A stretch of DNA of 64,000 nucleotides from Alteromonas sp. MMG017 (lineage in GTDB: Bacteria; Pseudomonadota; Gammaproteobacteria; Enterobacterales; Alteromonadaceae): assembly GCF_018100795.1 (NCBI RefSeq), contig NZ_JAGJDY010000003.1:124001-188000 (forward strand), given 5' to 3'. The notes beneath the pieces were generated by a model, which was not told the DNA's origin, searched no databases, and saw only the letters and a list, made by a program, of their open reading frames with translations. Numbering within the stretch: the first letter of the stretch is position 1; the number at the start of each line of letters is the position of its first letter. The position numbers and the translations under genes are program-made. Positions 44,882 to 53,816 of this stretch are shown in pieces.

Positions 44882-45880
44882 ATGGACAGCCATTTTACTA
44901 ATATTTTATGTGTACTTAGTGACTCACACCGACAAGACGATGTAGTTGCCCAGGCCATTCATATTGCAAAGAGTAATCAAGCATCTTTAACTATCATGCT
45001 TACCTTAGAAGCTTTGCCGCCTAATGCCAATATGGTAATGGAGTCTTTTGCCTATATTGACTCACACCAATCTATGGAGTCTCAGGCAAAACATTGGCTA
45101 ACTGAGCAGGAAGAAACCTGGTCGAAAGAGTACCCCGTGCAAACCGTGGTTAAAATTGGTCACCCACTGATTGATATTGTAACTGACGTGCTAAGGCACG
45201 ATTACGACTTGGTTATTAAACGAAGTGAAGAAGGCTTTTTAGACCGCCTATTTGGTGGGCTAGATATACGCTTGTTTCGTAAATGCCCCTGTCCGGTTTG
45301 GGTGTTGAGTAAGAAGAGCCGTAGCCAATATAAAAACGTGGTGGCGGCACTCGATTTAAATTACCACTACCCTAAACACGAAATCTCAATTCGTAAAAAG
45401 CTGAATTTAGACATATTACGTCATGCTGCCCGCATCGCCATGTTGGAGTTTGCGCAGCTTCATATTGTGCACGTTTTTGATGCGGTTCCTGAGAACATTG
45501 TACGAGATGGTTTTATTAGCGTAGACAACGACCAAATGGAAACCGATCTCGCAAAAATTCATGATGAAAGAGAGCAAGCCCTTGAATCGTTATTGAGCGA
45601 ATTAGAAAGTGAGCTAGCTCCTGACATTATTGATTTCTTGCAACCTGAAAAACATATCGTGCATGGGTACCCTCGAAGAGAAATAGCGGCTACCACAAAA
45701 TCACTTAACACTGATGTGATTGTTATGGGTACAGTGGCTCGCATTGGGGTGCCAGGCTTTATTATGGGCGGTACGGCAGAAGAGACTATTCAACAACTTA
45801 ACTGCGCTGTGGTAGGCATTAAGCCTGAAGGGTTTGACTCTCCCATCAAGCTTGATGAATCTGAACAAGCTGAAGAATAA
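44882..45880 (+). CDS. uspE: Tandem universal stress protein (UspE-like)
   Basis: 332 aa, two Usp domains in tandem (about 1-145 and 155-315), the same plan as E. coli UspE. The C-terminal domain ends with the nucleotide-loop-like VMGTVARIGVPGFIMGGTAEETI; the N-terminal counterpart is RSEEGFLDRLFGGLDIRLFRKCPCPVWV. Cytoplasmic; the family is induced by stress and stationary phase and affects motility and adhesion. AAGGA precedes the ATG. Single gene with its own terminator. Confidence 0.92.
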   Translation: MDSHFTNILCVLSDSHRQDDVVAQAIHIAKSNQASLTIMLTLEALPPNANMVMESFAYIDSHQSMESQAKHWLTEQEETWSKEYPVQTVVKIGHPLIDIVTDVLRHDYDLVIKRSEEGFLDRLFGGLDIRLFRKCPCPVWVLSKKSRSQYKNVVAALDLNYHYPKHEISIRKKLNLDILRHAARIAMLEFAQLHIVHVFDAVPENIVRDGFISVDNDQMETDLAKIHDEREQALESLLSELESELAPDIIDFLQPEKHIVHGYPRREIAATTKSLNTDVIVMGTVARIGVPGFIMGGTAEETIQQLNCAVVGIKPEGFDSPIKLDESEQAEE

Positions 45881-45965
45881 GCGCTTAAAAGTAGCCACTT
45901 AAGCGCAAGTCATACAAAAAGCCGAGGCTACCGCGCTAGTCAAAAATAAGCGTTATTTAGAAAAA

Positions 45966-45993
45966 CAAAAACCGCGTTTAACGCGGTTTTTTG
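45966..45993. terminator. Terminator between uspE and pit
   Basis: AAAACCGCGTT and AACGCGGTTTT around a single T, with T runs on both sides; positioned between two converging genes and usable in both directions. Confidence 0.9.
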
Positions 45994-46014
45994 TTTTCAA
46001 ATTTTAATAGGCAA

Positions 46015-47283
46015 TTAAACGCCGAAGGCTGCCTTTAGTGCGAAGAAGAAAATAATAGAAAGGATAGCACCTGCAGGCAGGGTAACAATCCACGACACCA
46101 CGATATTTCTTACTATCCCAAGATTAAGCGCAGACACCCCTCTAGCAAGCCCCACACCTAATACTGCACCTACCAAGGTTTGCGTAGTCGAAATAGGAAG
46201 GCCAGTGCCTGACGCTATCACAACCGTAGTGGCGGCGGCTAATTCAGCGGCGAAACCACGGCTTGGTGTAAGGTGAGTAATACCTTGGCCGATAGTTTTA
46301 ATTACGCGATGACCGAATATAGCTAAACCAAGCACAATACCTAAGCCACCAAGCGGTAAGATCCACCATGCTAGGTTGGCACTAGCATTAATTTCACCGC
46401 CAGATGTCACCACACTCACTACCGCAGCCAATGGCCCAATAGCGTTAGCAACATCATTTGAACCATGGGCAAAAGCCATACAGCAGGCAGTAACAACCAT
46501 CAGTAAGGCGAACACTTTTTCCACATTAGCAGCTTGTAAATCAGCGTCTTCTGAACCACTGAACTTCATACGGCCAATAAACCATTTACCAACTATGGCC
46601 AACACAATAGCGATAATCACAGCCAATATATAACCGTTAACAGCGCTCACTTCCAAGCCTACATGCTTTAGTCCTTTTTTAATGGTAACGAGCGACATAA
46701 TGAAGCCTGCTAGTGCCATATAAAACGGAACATAACGCTTGGCATTTTCAAACGGAGATTTGGTTTCAAAGATAAGTTTATGGGCGCTCATGAAGATGAG
46801 ATAAGCAATAATGCCCGAGATAGCTGGCGTTACTACCCAACTACCAACAATACCACCTACTTTACCCCACGCTACCGCGTCCATACTTACGCCAGTTGCG
46901 GTGAAACCGATAATAGCGCCAATAATAGAGTGAGTGGTAGATACAGGCCATCCCAACCAAGATGCAAAGGCTAACCATATACCCGCTGCAAACAAGGAAG
47001 AAATCATACCGAGCACAAGGTACTCAGGGATAGCAGAAAAATAATCTGGATCAATAATACCTTTACGTATGGTAGAGGTAACTTCCCCACCCGCTAAGTA
47101 TGCTCCGGCGAATTCAAAAACCATAGCAATAATAATTGCCTGTTTTATCGTTAACGCTTTAGAACCAACAGATGTTCCCATTGCATTGGCGACGTCATTT
47201 GCACCAATACCCCAAGCCATAATGAAGCCGACACCGGCAGCAAGGAGAATAAGAATGAGACCATAACTCTCGAAAAATTCCAC
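46015..47283 (-). CDS. pit: Low-affinity inorganic phosphate permease, PiT family
   Basis: 422-aa inner-membrane transporter with about ten helices and the two inverted-repeat signatures of PiT proteins: GANDVANAMGTSVGSKALT near the N-terminus and HGSNDVANAIGPLAAV in the second half, plus PVSTTHSIIGA and PISTTQTLVGAVLG. Starts with GTG at 47283 preceded by AGGAGCGG. It lies downstream of phoU on the same strand but nearly 290 bp away, so it may have its own promoter. Provides constitutive phosphate uptake beside the high-affinity Pst system. Confidence 0.94.
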   Translation of the reverse strand: MEFFESYGLILILLAAGVGFIMAWGIGANDVANAMGTSVGSKALTIKQAIIIAMVFEFAGAYLAGGEVTSTIRKGIIDPDYFSAIPEYLVLGMISSLFAAGIWLAFASWLGWPVSTTHSIIGAIIGFTATGVSMDAVAWGKVGGIVGSWVVTPAISGIIAYLIFMSAHKLIFETKSPFENAKRYVPFYMALAGFIMSLVTIKKGLKHVGLEVSAVNGYILAVIIAIVLAIVGKWFIGRMKFSGSEDADLQAANVEKVFALLMVVTACCMAFAHGSNDVANAIGPLAAVVSVVTSGGEINASANLAWWILPLGGLGIVLGLAIFGHRVIKTIGQGITHLTPSRGFAAELAAATTVVIASGTGLPISTTQTLVGAVLGVGLARGVSALNLGIVRNIVVSWIVTLPAGAILSIIFFFALKAAFGV

Positions 47284-47573
47284 GGATAACCGCTCCTGAT
47301 CTTTACGCGATTTAAGCTAGCTACTGCCACATCACCCGACAAATATGCGGCTGTGATGTAGACAAAAAATGATAGTTACACGGCAAAACGTTTCTTAGCA
47401 TAGGCTTAGATTATTTTTTGCACGAATTATACTTTGCTGCGGCGCATGATAGCGTAATCGTCTGCAGAGCCATAGTGAAAATCTACGAAAAAACAGAAAA
47501 CGCAACGGAATTAAATTCATACGATGATAATTTGGGCAAGTATTGCGGTTTTGTGACAGTTTTTGACCAATTT

Positions 47574-48290
47574 TTAAGTCAAATCTTCTAACTTTTGGTG
47601 AATGTTTTCTAGTGGCGTATGCCTTACATCTGTCCCTCTGGTTAAATAAACCACGTATTCGCACACGTTTTTACACCTATCGCCAATACGCTCTAATGAA
47701 CGCATAGCCCACAATACGTCTAGCCAGTCTTGCATATCTTCTGTGGTTTTTTCCATTTCTGTGGTGGTGTAAGTGAGTAAGCGTTTATACTCGCTGTCTA
47801 TTCGGTTGTCTTGTTTATATACCGCCAAGGCCGCACTTTCATCCTGACGCGCAAAGGCATCGAACGTACCCCGCATCATCGCCGCTACTCGTTCGCCGAT
47901 TAACAACATGCTGCTTTTGATAGTGTCAGAGCTAGGTAATTTGTTGCGGGTGACCAGCTTAGCAATACGTTCTATTTCATCGCCCATTCTTTCAATGTCA
48001 GTAATGGCTTTAGATATGGTCATGATTAGGCGAAGATCGCTTGCGGTAGGATGGCGCTTGGCAATAATCCGAATACATTCTTCGTCTATCTGAATTTCCA
48101 TAGAATTAATCTTAAGGTCATTCAACACCACTTTTTCAGCCAAGCCAGGGTGATTTAATTTAAGCGCTTTTAAGGTATCTAGTAATTGCTGCTCTACTTC
48201 GCCGCCCATGGTTAACACCGAGTTTCTTAAGTTTTCTAACTCGATATTAAAGGTTCCGGAAATATGGGTATTCAGTGCAACCTGACGCAT
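47574..48290 (-). CDS. phoU: Phosphate regulator PhoU
   Basis: 238-aa all-helical protein with two PhoU repeats (about 15-105 and 120-225), each with the metal-binding E/DxxxD-type stretches (for example ISKAITDIERMGDEIERIA and MRSLERIGDRCKNVCEYVVY). It links the Pst transporter to PhoR signalling and prevents toxic phosphate uptake. GGAGCG precedes the ATG; 36 bp behind pstB, as the last gene of the pst operon. No phoB/phoR lies in the window. Confidence 0.96.
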   Translation of the reverse strand: MRQVALNTHISGTFNIELENLRNSVLTMGGEVEQQLLDTLKALKLNHPGLAEKVVLNDLKINSMEIQIDEECIRIIAKRHPTASDLRLIMTISKAITDIERMGDEIERIAKLVTRNKLPSSDTIKSSMLLIGERVAAMMRGTFDAFARQDESAALAVYKQDNRIDSEYKRLLTYTTTEMEKTTEDMQDWLDVLWAMRSLERIGDRCKNVCEYVVYLTRGTDVRHTPLENIHQKLEDLT

Positions 48291-48326
48291 CGTATCGCTC
48301 CTATTCGCTACTGCTGATTTGGCTCA

Positions 48327-49133
48327 TTAGCCGTAGCGGCCAGTAATATAATCTTCAGTCTGTTTCTTCTCTGGCATGGTAAATAGCGAATCGCTGTCTG
48401 CGTATTCAACCAATCGCCCCTGATGGAAAAACGCCGTGTAATCTGAAACTCGAGAGGCTTGCTGCATATTGTGGGTAACAATCACGATGGTACAACGCTT
48501 CTTAAGCTCAGCCATTAATTCTTCAATAAACAAGGTCGTTAATGGGTCGAGCGCCGAGGTAGGCTCATCTAGTAACAAAATATCGGGTTTCAGGGCTAGT
48601 GCTCTGGCAATAACTAAGCGCTGCTGCTGACCGCCTGATAACGCATTAGCCGATTCAAACAATCTGTCTTTAACTTCATCCCATAATGCTGCTTCTTTTA
48701 ATGCACTTTCTACTGCATCGTCTAAGTGGCGTCGGGTTTTAATGCCTTGCAGGCGAAGCCCGTAACAAACATTATCGTAAATACTCATGGGAAAAGGGTT
48801 AGGCCGCTGAAATACCATACCTACCTGCGTACGTAGCCGCGATACGTTCACCTTTTTACTATTGATATTACGACCACCAATAATAATTTCGCCTTCGTAT
48901 TTGCAGCCGTCGTACAAATCGTTAAGCCTGTTAAAGCAGTTTACTAGGGTAGATTTTCCGCACCCACTTTGTCCGATTAATGCGGTGATCTTATTTTTTG
49001 GAATACGCATTGAAATGTCGTTAAGCACATGCTTATTTCCAAACCATAAATTGAGGTTACGCACATCGATAGCCGTGGTGTCATCTGTGATGTCAGCCAC
49101 GTTGAGCGTATTGCGTTCAAACAACTTCAGCAT
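48327..49133 (-). CDS. pstB: Phosphate ABC transporter ATPase PstB
   Basis: Energises high-affinity phosphate uptake. 268 aa with Walker [11 protein letters not shown]-loop [17 protein letters not shown], signature LSGGQQQRL, Walker [13 protein letters not shown] and switch His in VTHNMQQ. Slightly longer N-terminus than E. coli PstB (257 aa). Lies 8 bp after pstA. Confidence 0.97.
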   Translation of the reverse strand: MLKLFERNTLNVADITDDTTAIDVRNLNLWFGNKHVLNDISMRIPKNKITALIGQSGCGKSTLVNCFNRLNDLYDGCKYEGEIIIGGRNINSKKVNVSRLRTQVGMVFQRPNPFPMSIYDNVCYGLRLQGIKTRRHLDDAVESALKEAALWDEVKDRLFESANALSGGQQQRLVIARALALKPDILLLDEPTSALDPLTTLFIEELMAELKKRCTIVIVTHNMQQASRVSDYTAFFHQGRLVEYADSDSLFTMPEKKQTEDYITGRYG

Positions 49134-49141
49134 GTAAAAGG

Positions 49142-50719
49142 TTACCCTTGTAAATAGCGCTTTCTTAACCGCGTTCTTAGTATAACTGCAAGCACATTCA
49201 ATACAAATACCACGATTAGTAGCAGCAAGCAGGCGGCAAACATCATTGAAGAATTCTTCGCATCAGTATGACTATGAAAGGCGCCGTCATAAATGAGTAC
49301 GCCCAAGTGCATGAATTGTCTTTCTAGATGCAGATACGGGAACTCGCCGTCTATAGGTAGCGTAGGGGCAAATTTGACCGCCCCAACTAACATTAAAGGT
49401 GCGACTTCACCAGCCGCCCTCGCAATCGCTAATATAACGCCTGTCATTATTCCAGGTGACGCTATGGGCAGAATGGTTTTAGCGATAGTTTCAACCTTGG
49501 TGGCACCGAGGGCATAACTCCCCCGCTTTAACCCCTCGGGTACTCGTCGCAAGCCTTCTTCGGTGGCAACGATAACCACCGGCAAGGTTAAAATAGCCAT
49601 TGTTAAACTCGCCCAAAATACACCTGGGGTTCCCATGGTGGGTGCAGGCAATTTATCTGCAAAGAAAAGTGCATCTATATTGCCGCCCAAGGTATAAACA
49701 AAAAAGCCTAAACCAAAAACCCCATAAACAATTGAAGGAACGCCTGCCATATTGCTAACGCTTATTCTTATGGCGGTGGTAAACGGCGTATCAGGGGCGT
49801 ATTCACTTAAATAAATCGCTGCCAGCACGCCAAACGGCGTCACTATAATGGTCATTAAAAATACCATTAGCACAGTGCCAAATAGCGCGGGATACACCCC
49901 ACCAGACGTATTCGCCTGTTTGGGTGAATCAGTCAGGAAGGTCCCGATACGACGCAATGCCACCTGCCACTTTTCAAAATAGTTAAGCTGGCTTACATAA
50001 TCGACGCTTTTAATTTCAGATACTCGAATAGCGTACGCTTGCGCATTGGCAAAAGTAACACTGAGTTCATATTCGTCTCGCTCTTCCTCTAAGTGGATAA
50101 CTTCGTGCTGCCAGCGTTCGAACTGCGTCTCTAAGCGCTTTCTTGCCGGCGCATTTTGATCCACACCTTTGCTATCTAGTGATGCCAACGACTCATGAAT
50201 GGGCGATAGTCGCTCGCTTCTGATTTTCTCTATTTGCGCACTTAGTGCCGATACTCTGTCTTGAATGTCTGAAAACAGCGATAAATCTTCCCGCCGACTG
50301 TCCGGTGTGGTTAAAAATTCAGGCTGCCCCAATACGAAGCGCCCATCTTTAATTTTTATTTCGGCACTGCCATAAGCAAGTTCTTTGTTGATGATATGCG
50401 CGCTGGCCAACTGCATTTGTGAACCATACGGGCTTTTCTCGTCAGCAAAGTGAACTTGATATATTTGCTCGTTTTCGTCAGCCATATAAAGCTGAGCGAA
50501 CATCCTATTGTCAGACAGAGCGCTTTCATTGGTTGCAGGAACTTTATAAGTCACATTGTAAATGGGCTCGGGCCAAAAATACGCACCGCCACGAAAGGTG
50601 ATAAGGAATAACACACTGACCAAAGCAATTAATAATAAGCTCGTGAAAAACGCCGTTAACGATATAACTAACGACTGACGATGAACGGCGTTAAAGCCTC
50701 CATTGAAAATATTATTCAT
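49142..50719 (-). CDS. pstA: Phosphate ABC transporter permease PstA, large form
   Basis: About 525 aa, against about 296 in E. coli. The C-terminal 290 residues carry the six-helix permease with the EAA-type loop [22 protein letters not shown]. The extra N-terminal part has TM1 followed by a large periplasmic region (about 45-245) with a coiled coil ([20 protein letters not shown] and onward). This enlarged form is usual in Vibrio and Alteromonas relatives. The ATG at 50719 overlaps the pstC stop by 8 bases; a longer TTG frame from 50761 has no support. Confidence 0.92.
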   Translation of the reverse strand: MNNIFNGGFNAVHRQSLVISLTAFFTSLLLIALVSVLFLITFRGGAYFWPEPIYNVTYKVPATNESALSDNRMFAQLYMADENEQIYQVHFADEKSPYGSQMQLASAHIINKELAYGSAEIKIKDGRFVLGQPEFLTTPDSRREDLSLFSDIQDRVSALSAQIEKIRSERLSPIHESLASLDSKGVDQNAPARKRLETQFERWQHEVIHLEEERDEYELSVTFANAQAYAIRVSEIKSVDYVSQLNYFEKWQVALRRIGTFLTDSPKQANTSGGVYPALFGTVLMVFLMTIIVTPFGVLAAIYLSEYAPDTPFTTAIRISVSNMAGVPSIVYGVFGLGFFVYTLGGNIDALFFADKLPAPTMGTPGVFWASLTMAILTLPVVIVATEEGLRRVPEGLKRGSYALGATKVETIAKTILPIASPGIMTGVILAIARAAGEVAPLMLVGAVKFAPTLPIDGEFPYLHLERQFMHLGVLIYDGAFHSHTDAKNSSMMFAACLLLLIVVFVLNVLAVILRTRLRKRYLQG

Positions 50720-52895
50720 AATAAGATCTACTGCGTAGGCGTTGACGAGTAAATTCAGCAATCGTATTTACAACAAAGGTGAAAATAAAGAGTATGCCAG
50801 CGGTAAAGAAAAGAATTTGATAATGCGCCGATGACACATCGGCTTCGGGTAATTCTATGGCTAAGTTGGCCGTTAATGCACGTAAGCCCTCAATTAAGCC
50901 CCAACTAGATATCGGCGTGTTCCCTGTCACCATAAGTACAATCATGGTTTCCCCAAATGCGCGACCAAATCCAAGCATTATCGCCGCCATAATGCCCGGA
51001 AAGGCAACATGCAATACCACATGCTTGAGGGTTTGAAGCCGCGTAGCCCCTAACGCAAACGAGGCGTGCTTTAATTCATCGGGCACACCACCAATGGCAT
51101 CTTCAGCAATAGAGTAAATACTCGGTGAAATAGCGACGCCCAGCGCTAGCGCCACCACTATCGTCGTTTTACCTATAGGGCTATCAGACTCAGCGGCTAG
51201 CATGTCAAAACCATCTACATTAATGACGCTAAAGAACCACTCTGGCGCCCATACCACACTGATATAACCCAGTATAAATACGCCAAGTAACGCAAAGCCT
51301 AACTCAGCACCATGTCTAATTTTAGCCGGCAAGCGATCGGCAACGGGGCGTTGAACAAAGGCTACTGCAATTAATACAAATGGAATAACAATAAGAAAAA
51401 AAGCAAAAGAGAAAAGAAATTGTTCGGCCATGGGTGATAGCCAAATGGCGGCGATAAAGCCAATAAGTACACTGGGAACCGCTTCAAGCATCTCAATGGC
51501 GGGTTTTAGCGCATGGCGAAGTCGCTCTTTGGCAAAAAAGGCGGTGTAAATGGCTGCGCCGATTGCTACTGGAATGGCAATAAATAACGCCAGTAGCGAT
51601 GCCTTCATGCTACCTATTATTAATGGCGTAAGACTAAACTTCGCTTCTTGGAAGTCGGTGGCGTTTGTGGTTTGCCACACCGTATCTGCGTCGGTATATC
51701 CCTCATAATGTTGCGGCGCAAATAGCGAGCGCCACGTAGTAATACCGCTTAGGTGGTTTGCCTGCCAAATGAAAATAGCGTCATCATTATAGCCGTAAAG
51801 TCGGTTACCGAACCAAGAGACTGATTGTATAGGTTCGGGTAAATCTATGGTTGTGACCACTTCACCTGATACTCGGTTGATAAATAGTAGGTGTTGTTTA
51901 TCAGTAAGCGCTGCCACCACATTAATACTGGCATGCTCTTTTATATCAACCAACCGTTCGCCCACATTTAACGAGAACTGGTAAGTTTCAATGAAGCCAA
52001 GCTTGTTAGCATCGCGATGTAATACCCACCGGCTAACCTGGTTTGCGTCATCTTGTAGGAAAAAGGTTCTGTCTTTTTCTAGGCTTAAAATAGAAGTGTC
52101 GTGGCTGCTGGACTTATTGAACGACGTTAATAGCGAGAGTTCTGATTCATCCTCCAAAAGACGTGAAAGGAACAAATGCCCCTCTTTTTCTACCAACATC
52201 ATTTGTGCTCCAGGCAACAAATGTACTTTATCAACATTGGCAAAGAACTTATCAATCATTTGCGTGGGGTTAAGTTGATTGACCCAGCGAATAAAAGTAC
52301 CCGATGGTGTATGTAGCGCTATTGCCGCCCACTTCGATGACAACGCAAAATGCCAGGACGAAGTTTGTGACCAATATTTGCTCGGTAGTGCAAAAGATAT
52401 TGTTGAGGATGCTAGGCTTGAAGACTGACCTATAGGATCTGAATTATTCGCAATCAATACACTGCGATACGCTAACGACCTGACGGGCACCACGCGAACT
52501 TGTCCACCAGCGGAGATATCCACAATTGCATTTTCGCCCATTAATGAGGTAGTCGACAATTGATGATCACAAGGGCGAATATAGTCATGATGCTTAGTGA
52601 TATTATTATCATTGTAGCCAAATAAGCCAAAGCGGCATTCCTCGCCGCTAATTACCACTAACTGGCCGCCAAGCAAATCGCCGGCGTTTTCAACATGGCT
52701 GCCTTGGGGTAATGCGAACTGGTGCTCTTTCTCAATATTAGGCACTAACGCCAAGGGTAAAGCCTGACTAACTAGGTGCGAAATTAAGATAACCAGCGTC
52801 AGCAATACCAAACCACCAAAGCCGGTGACGATATACCGCCCCCACCTATCGTTGCGCTGGCGTTTTCTATTAATGCTATCGCTGTAGGAAGTCAT
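50712..52895 (-). CDS. pstC: Phosphate ABC transporter permease PstC, large form
   Basis: 727 aa, more than twice E. coli PstC (319). TM1 (about 22-45), a large periplasmic beta-rich region (about 46-425) with WD/propeller-like character (repeated short beta segments such as VSWFGNRLYGYNDDAIFIWQ), then the six-helix permease with EAA loop ASFALGATRLQTLKHVVLHVAFPG. First gene of pstC-pstA-pstB-phoU. No pstS gene lies upstream; the binding protein must be encoded elsewhere. The large periplasmic domain may help dock it. Confidence 0.93.
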   Translation of the reverse strand: MTSYSDSINRKRQRNDRWGRYIVTGFGGLVLLTLVILISHLVSQALPLALVPNIEKEHQFALPQGSHVENAGDLLGGQLVVISGEECRFGLFGYNDNNITKHHDYIRPCDHQLSTTSLMGENAIVDISAGGQVRVVPVRSLAYRSVLIANNSDPIGQSSSLASSTISFALPSKYWSQTSSWHFALSSKWAAIALHTPSGTFIRWVNQLNPTQMIDKFFANVDKVHLLPGAQMMLVEKEGHLFLSRLLEDESELSLLTSFNKSSSHDTSILSLEKDRTFFLQDDANQVSRWVLHRDANKLGFIETYQFSLNVGERLVDIKEHASINVVAALTDKQHLLFINRVSGEVVTTIDLPEPIQSVSWFGNRLYGYNDDAIFIWQANHLSGITTWRSLFAPQHYEGYTDADTVWQTTNATDFQEAKFSLTPLIIGSMKASLLALFIAIPVAIGAAIYTAFFAKERLRHALKPAIEMLEAVPSVLIGFIAAIWLSPMAEQFLFSFAFFLIVIPFVLIAVAFVQRPVADRLPAKIRHGAELGFALLGVFILGYISVVWAPEWFFSVINVDGFDMLAAESDSPIGKTTIVVALALGVAISPSIYSIAEDAIGGVPDELKHASFALGATRLQTLKHVVLHVAFPGIMAAIMLGFGRAFGETMIVLMVTGNTPISSWGLIEGLRALTANLAIELPEADVSSAHYQILFFTAGILFIFTFVVNTIAEFTRQRLRSRSYYE

Positions 52896-52917
52896 TCTTA
52901 TTTAATAATATTATCAG

Positions 52918-52945
52918 GTGTAAATTACACTGGTGAGCAGTGTAA
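52918..52945. promoter_or_regulatory. Three TTACAC half-sites upstream of pstC
   Basis: GTGTAA (52918-52923), TTACACTG (52925-52932) and CAGTGTAA (52938-52945) make two overlapping inverted repeats about 25-50 bp before the pstC ATG. I see no Pho-box (CTGTCAT repeat) in this upstream region. Likely operator, regulator unknown. Confidence 0.5.
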
Positions 52946-53144
52946 GTTTTGTTATGCTAATAGCAAGCGAAAACTTTTAGGTTAATTCGGGTGAATACGC
53001 CTAAAGTAGGCTGCCTCAAACACTATTGTTATCAAGGTTTATTAGCAATACTAACCAGTAGCGCTTTTTCAGTGTGACTTATGGTATTACCGTAAAACCA
53101 CAGTAGCAAACGTATTTCTACAGATTCTGAAATAGGAGTTTCTC

Positions 53145-53651
53145 ATGCAATCGCTCATTATCAGTATTATGGGTAAAGACAAGCCGGGTTTGGTTGATGC
53201 GCTAGCTAAGTGCATTTACCAGCACAAAGGCAATTGGCAAGGTTCAAGCTTTGCGCATATGGCAGGCATGTTTACCGGTTTTGTTGAAGTACACGTTCCC
53301 GCTGACGAGAACGAAAAACTGGTTGATGCCCTAAATGCCATTTCCGATTTATCGGTTCAGTCTGTGGCCGTGAATACCGCAACCAATACATTAACGAATC
53401 AACTTACCGTTGATGTCATGGGTAACGACAAAGCAGGCATAGTGCAAGAGCTAACTTCAGTGCTAAACCAATTTAACCTTAACATCCTCAACTTTTCATC
53501 ACGTTGCGAAAGCGCGCCTAACTGGGGAAGTTTAATCTTTAAGGCCAATGCGGTTATTGCAGTACCTGAAGATTTTGATGACGATGCATTGCAAGATGCC
53601 CTTGAATCGTTGGCGAACGACTTGGTAGTGGACATACAGGCCAAGCAGTAA
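53145..53651 (+). CDS. GcvR-like double ACT-domain protein
   Basis: 168 aa composed of two ACT domains (about 1-80 and 88-165): LIISIMGKDKPGLVDALAKC and LTVDVMGNDKAGIVQELTSVL, both with the typical ligand-binding loop start. Same plan as GcvR, the glycine-responsive antagonist of GcvA, although no gcv genes are nearby. AGGAG lies 8 bases before the ATG. The stop codon begins a 19-bp tandem duplication. Confidence 0.85.
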   Translation: MQSLIISIMGKDKPGLVDALAKCIYQHKGNWQGSSFAHMAGMFTGFVEVHVPADENEKLVDALNAISDLSVQSVAVNTATNTLTNQLTVDVMGNDKAGIVQELTSVLNQFNLNILNFSSRCESAPNWGSLIFKANAVIAVPEDFDDDALQDALESLANDLVVDIQAKQ

Positions 53652-53691
53652 GGCCGTAGCGACACAATAAGGCCCTAGCGACACAATAAGG
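53649..53691. repeat. 19-bp tandem duplication starting at a stop codon
   Basis: TAAGGCCnTAGCGACACAA occurs at 53649-53667 and 53668-53686 (one mismatch), followed by TAAGG of a third copy. The first TAA is the stop of the GcvR-like gene. Confidence 0.93.
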
Positions 53692-53748
53692 TTTCAAACC
53701 ACCTCGTTGAGGTAAAGGACTACGAATTAACCCTATTATATCTAGGGG

Positions 53749-53779
53749 TTGTCACAGTAATGTCACTGACTGATGTCAG
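53749..53779 (+). promoter_or_regulatory. Pho-box candidate upstream of ppk
   Basis: TTGTCAC (53749-53755), spacer AGTA, ATGTCAC (53760-53766): two heptamers close to the PhoB consensus CTGTCAT with the exact 4-bp spacer and 11-bp period. A third ATGTCAG (53773-53779) is two bases out of phase. About 50 bp before the ppk ATG. Confidence 0.65.
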
Positions 53780-53816
53780 TCTTTGGCCATTTTAAGAAGT
53801 GAAAAAACGATAAATT

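Noticed and set aside
47395-47573. Possible small gene between phoU and pit on the minus strand
   Set aside because: The frame runs into phoU from its 3' side, is Arg/Tyr/Phe-rich like random sequence, and has no start signal; treated as untranslated spacer.
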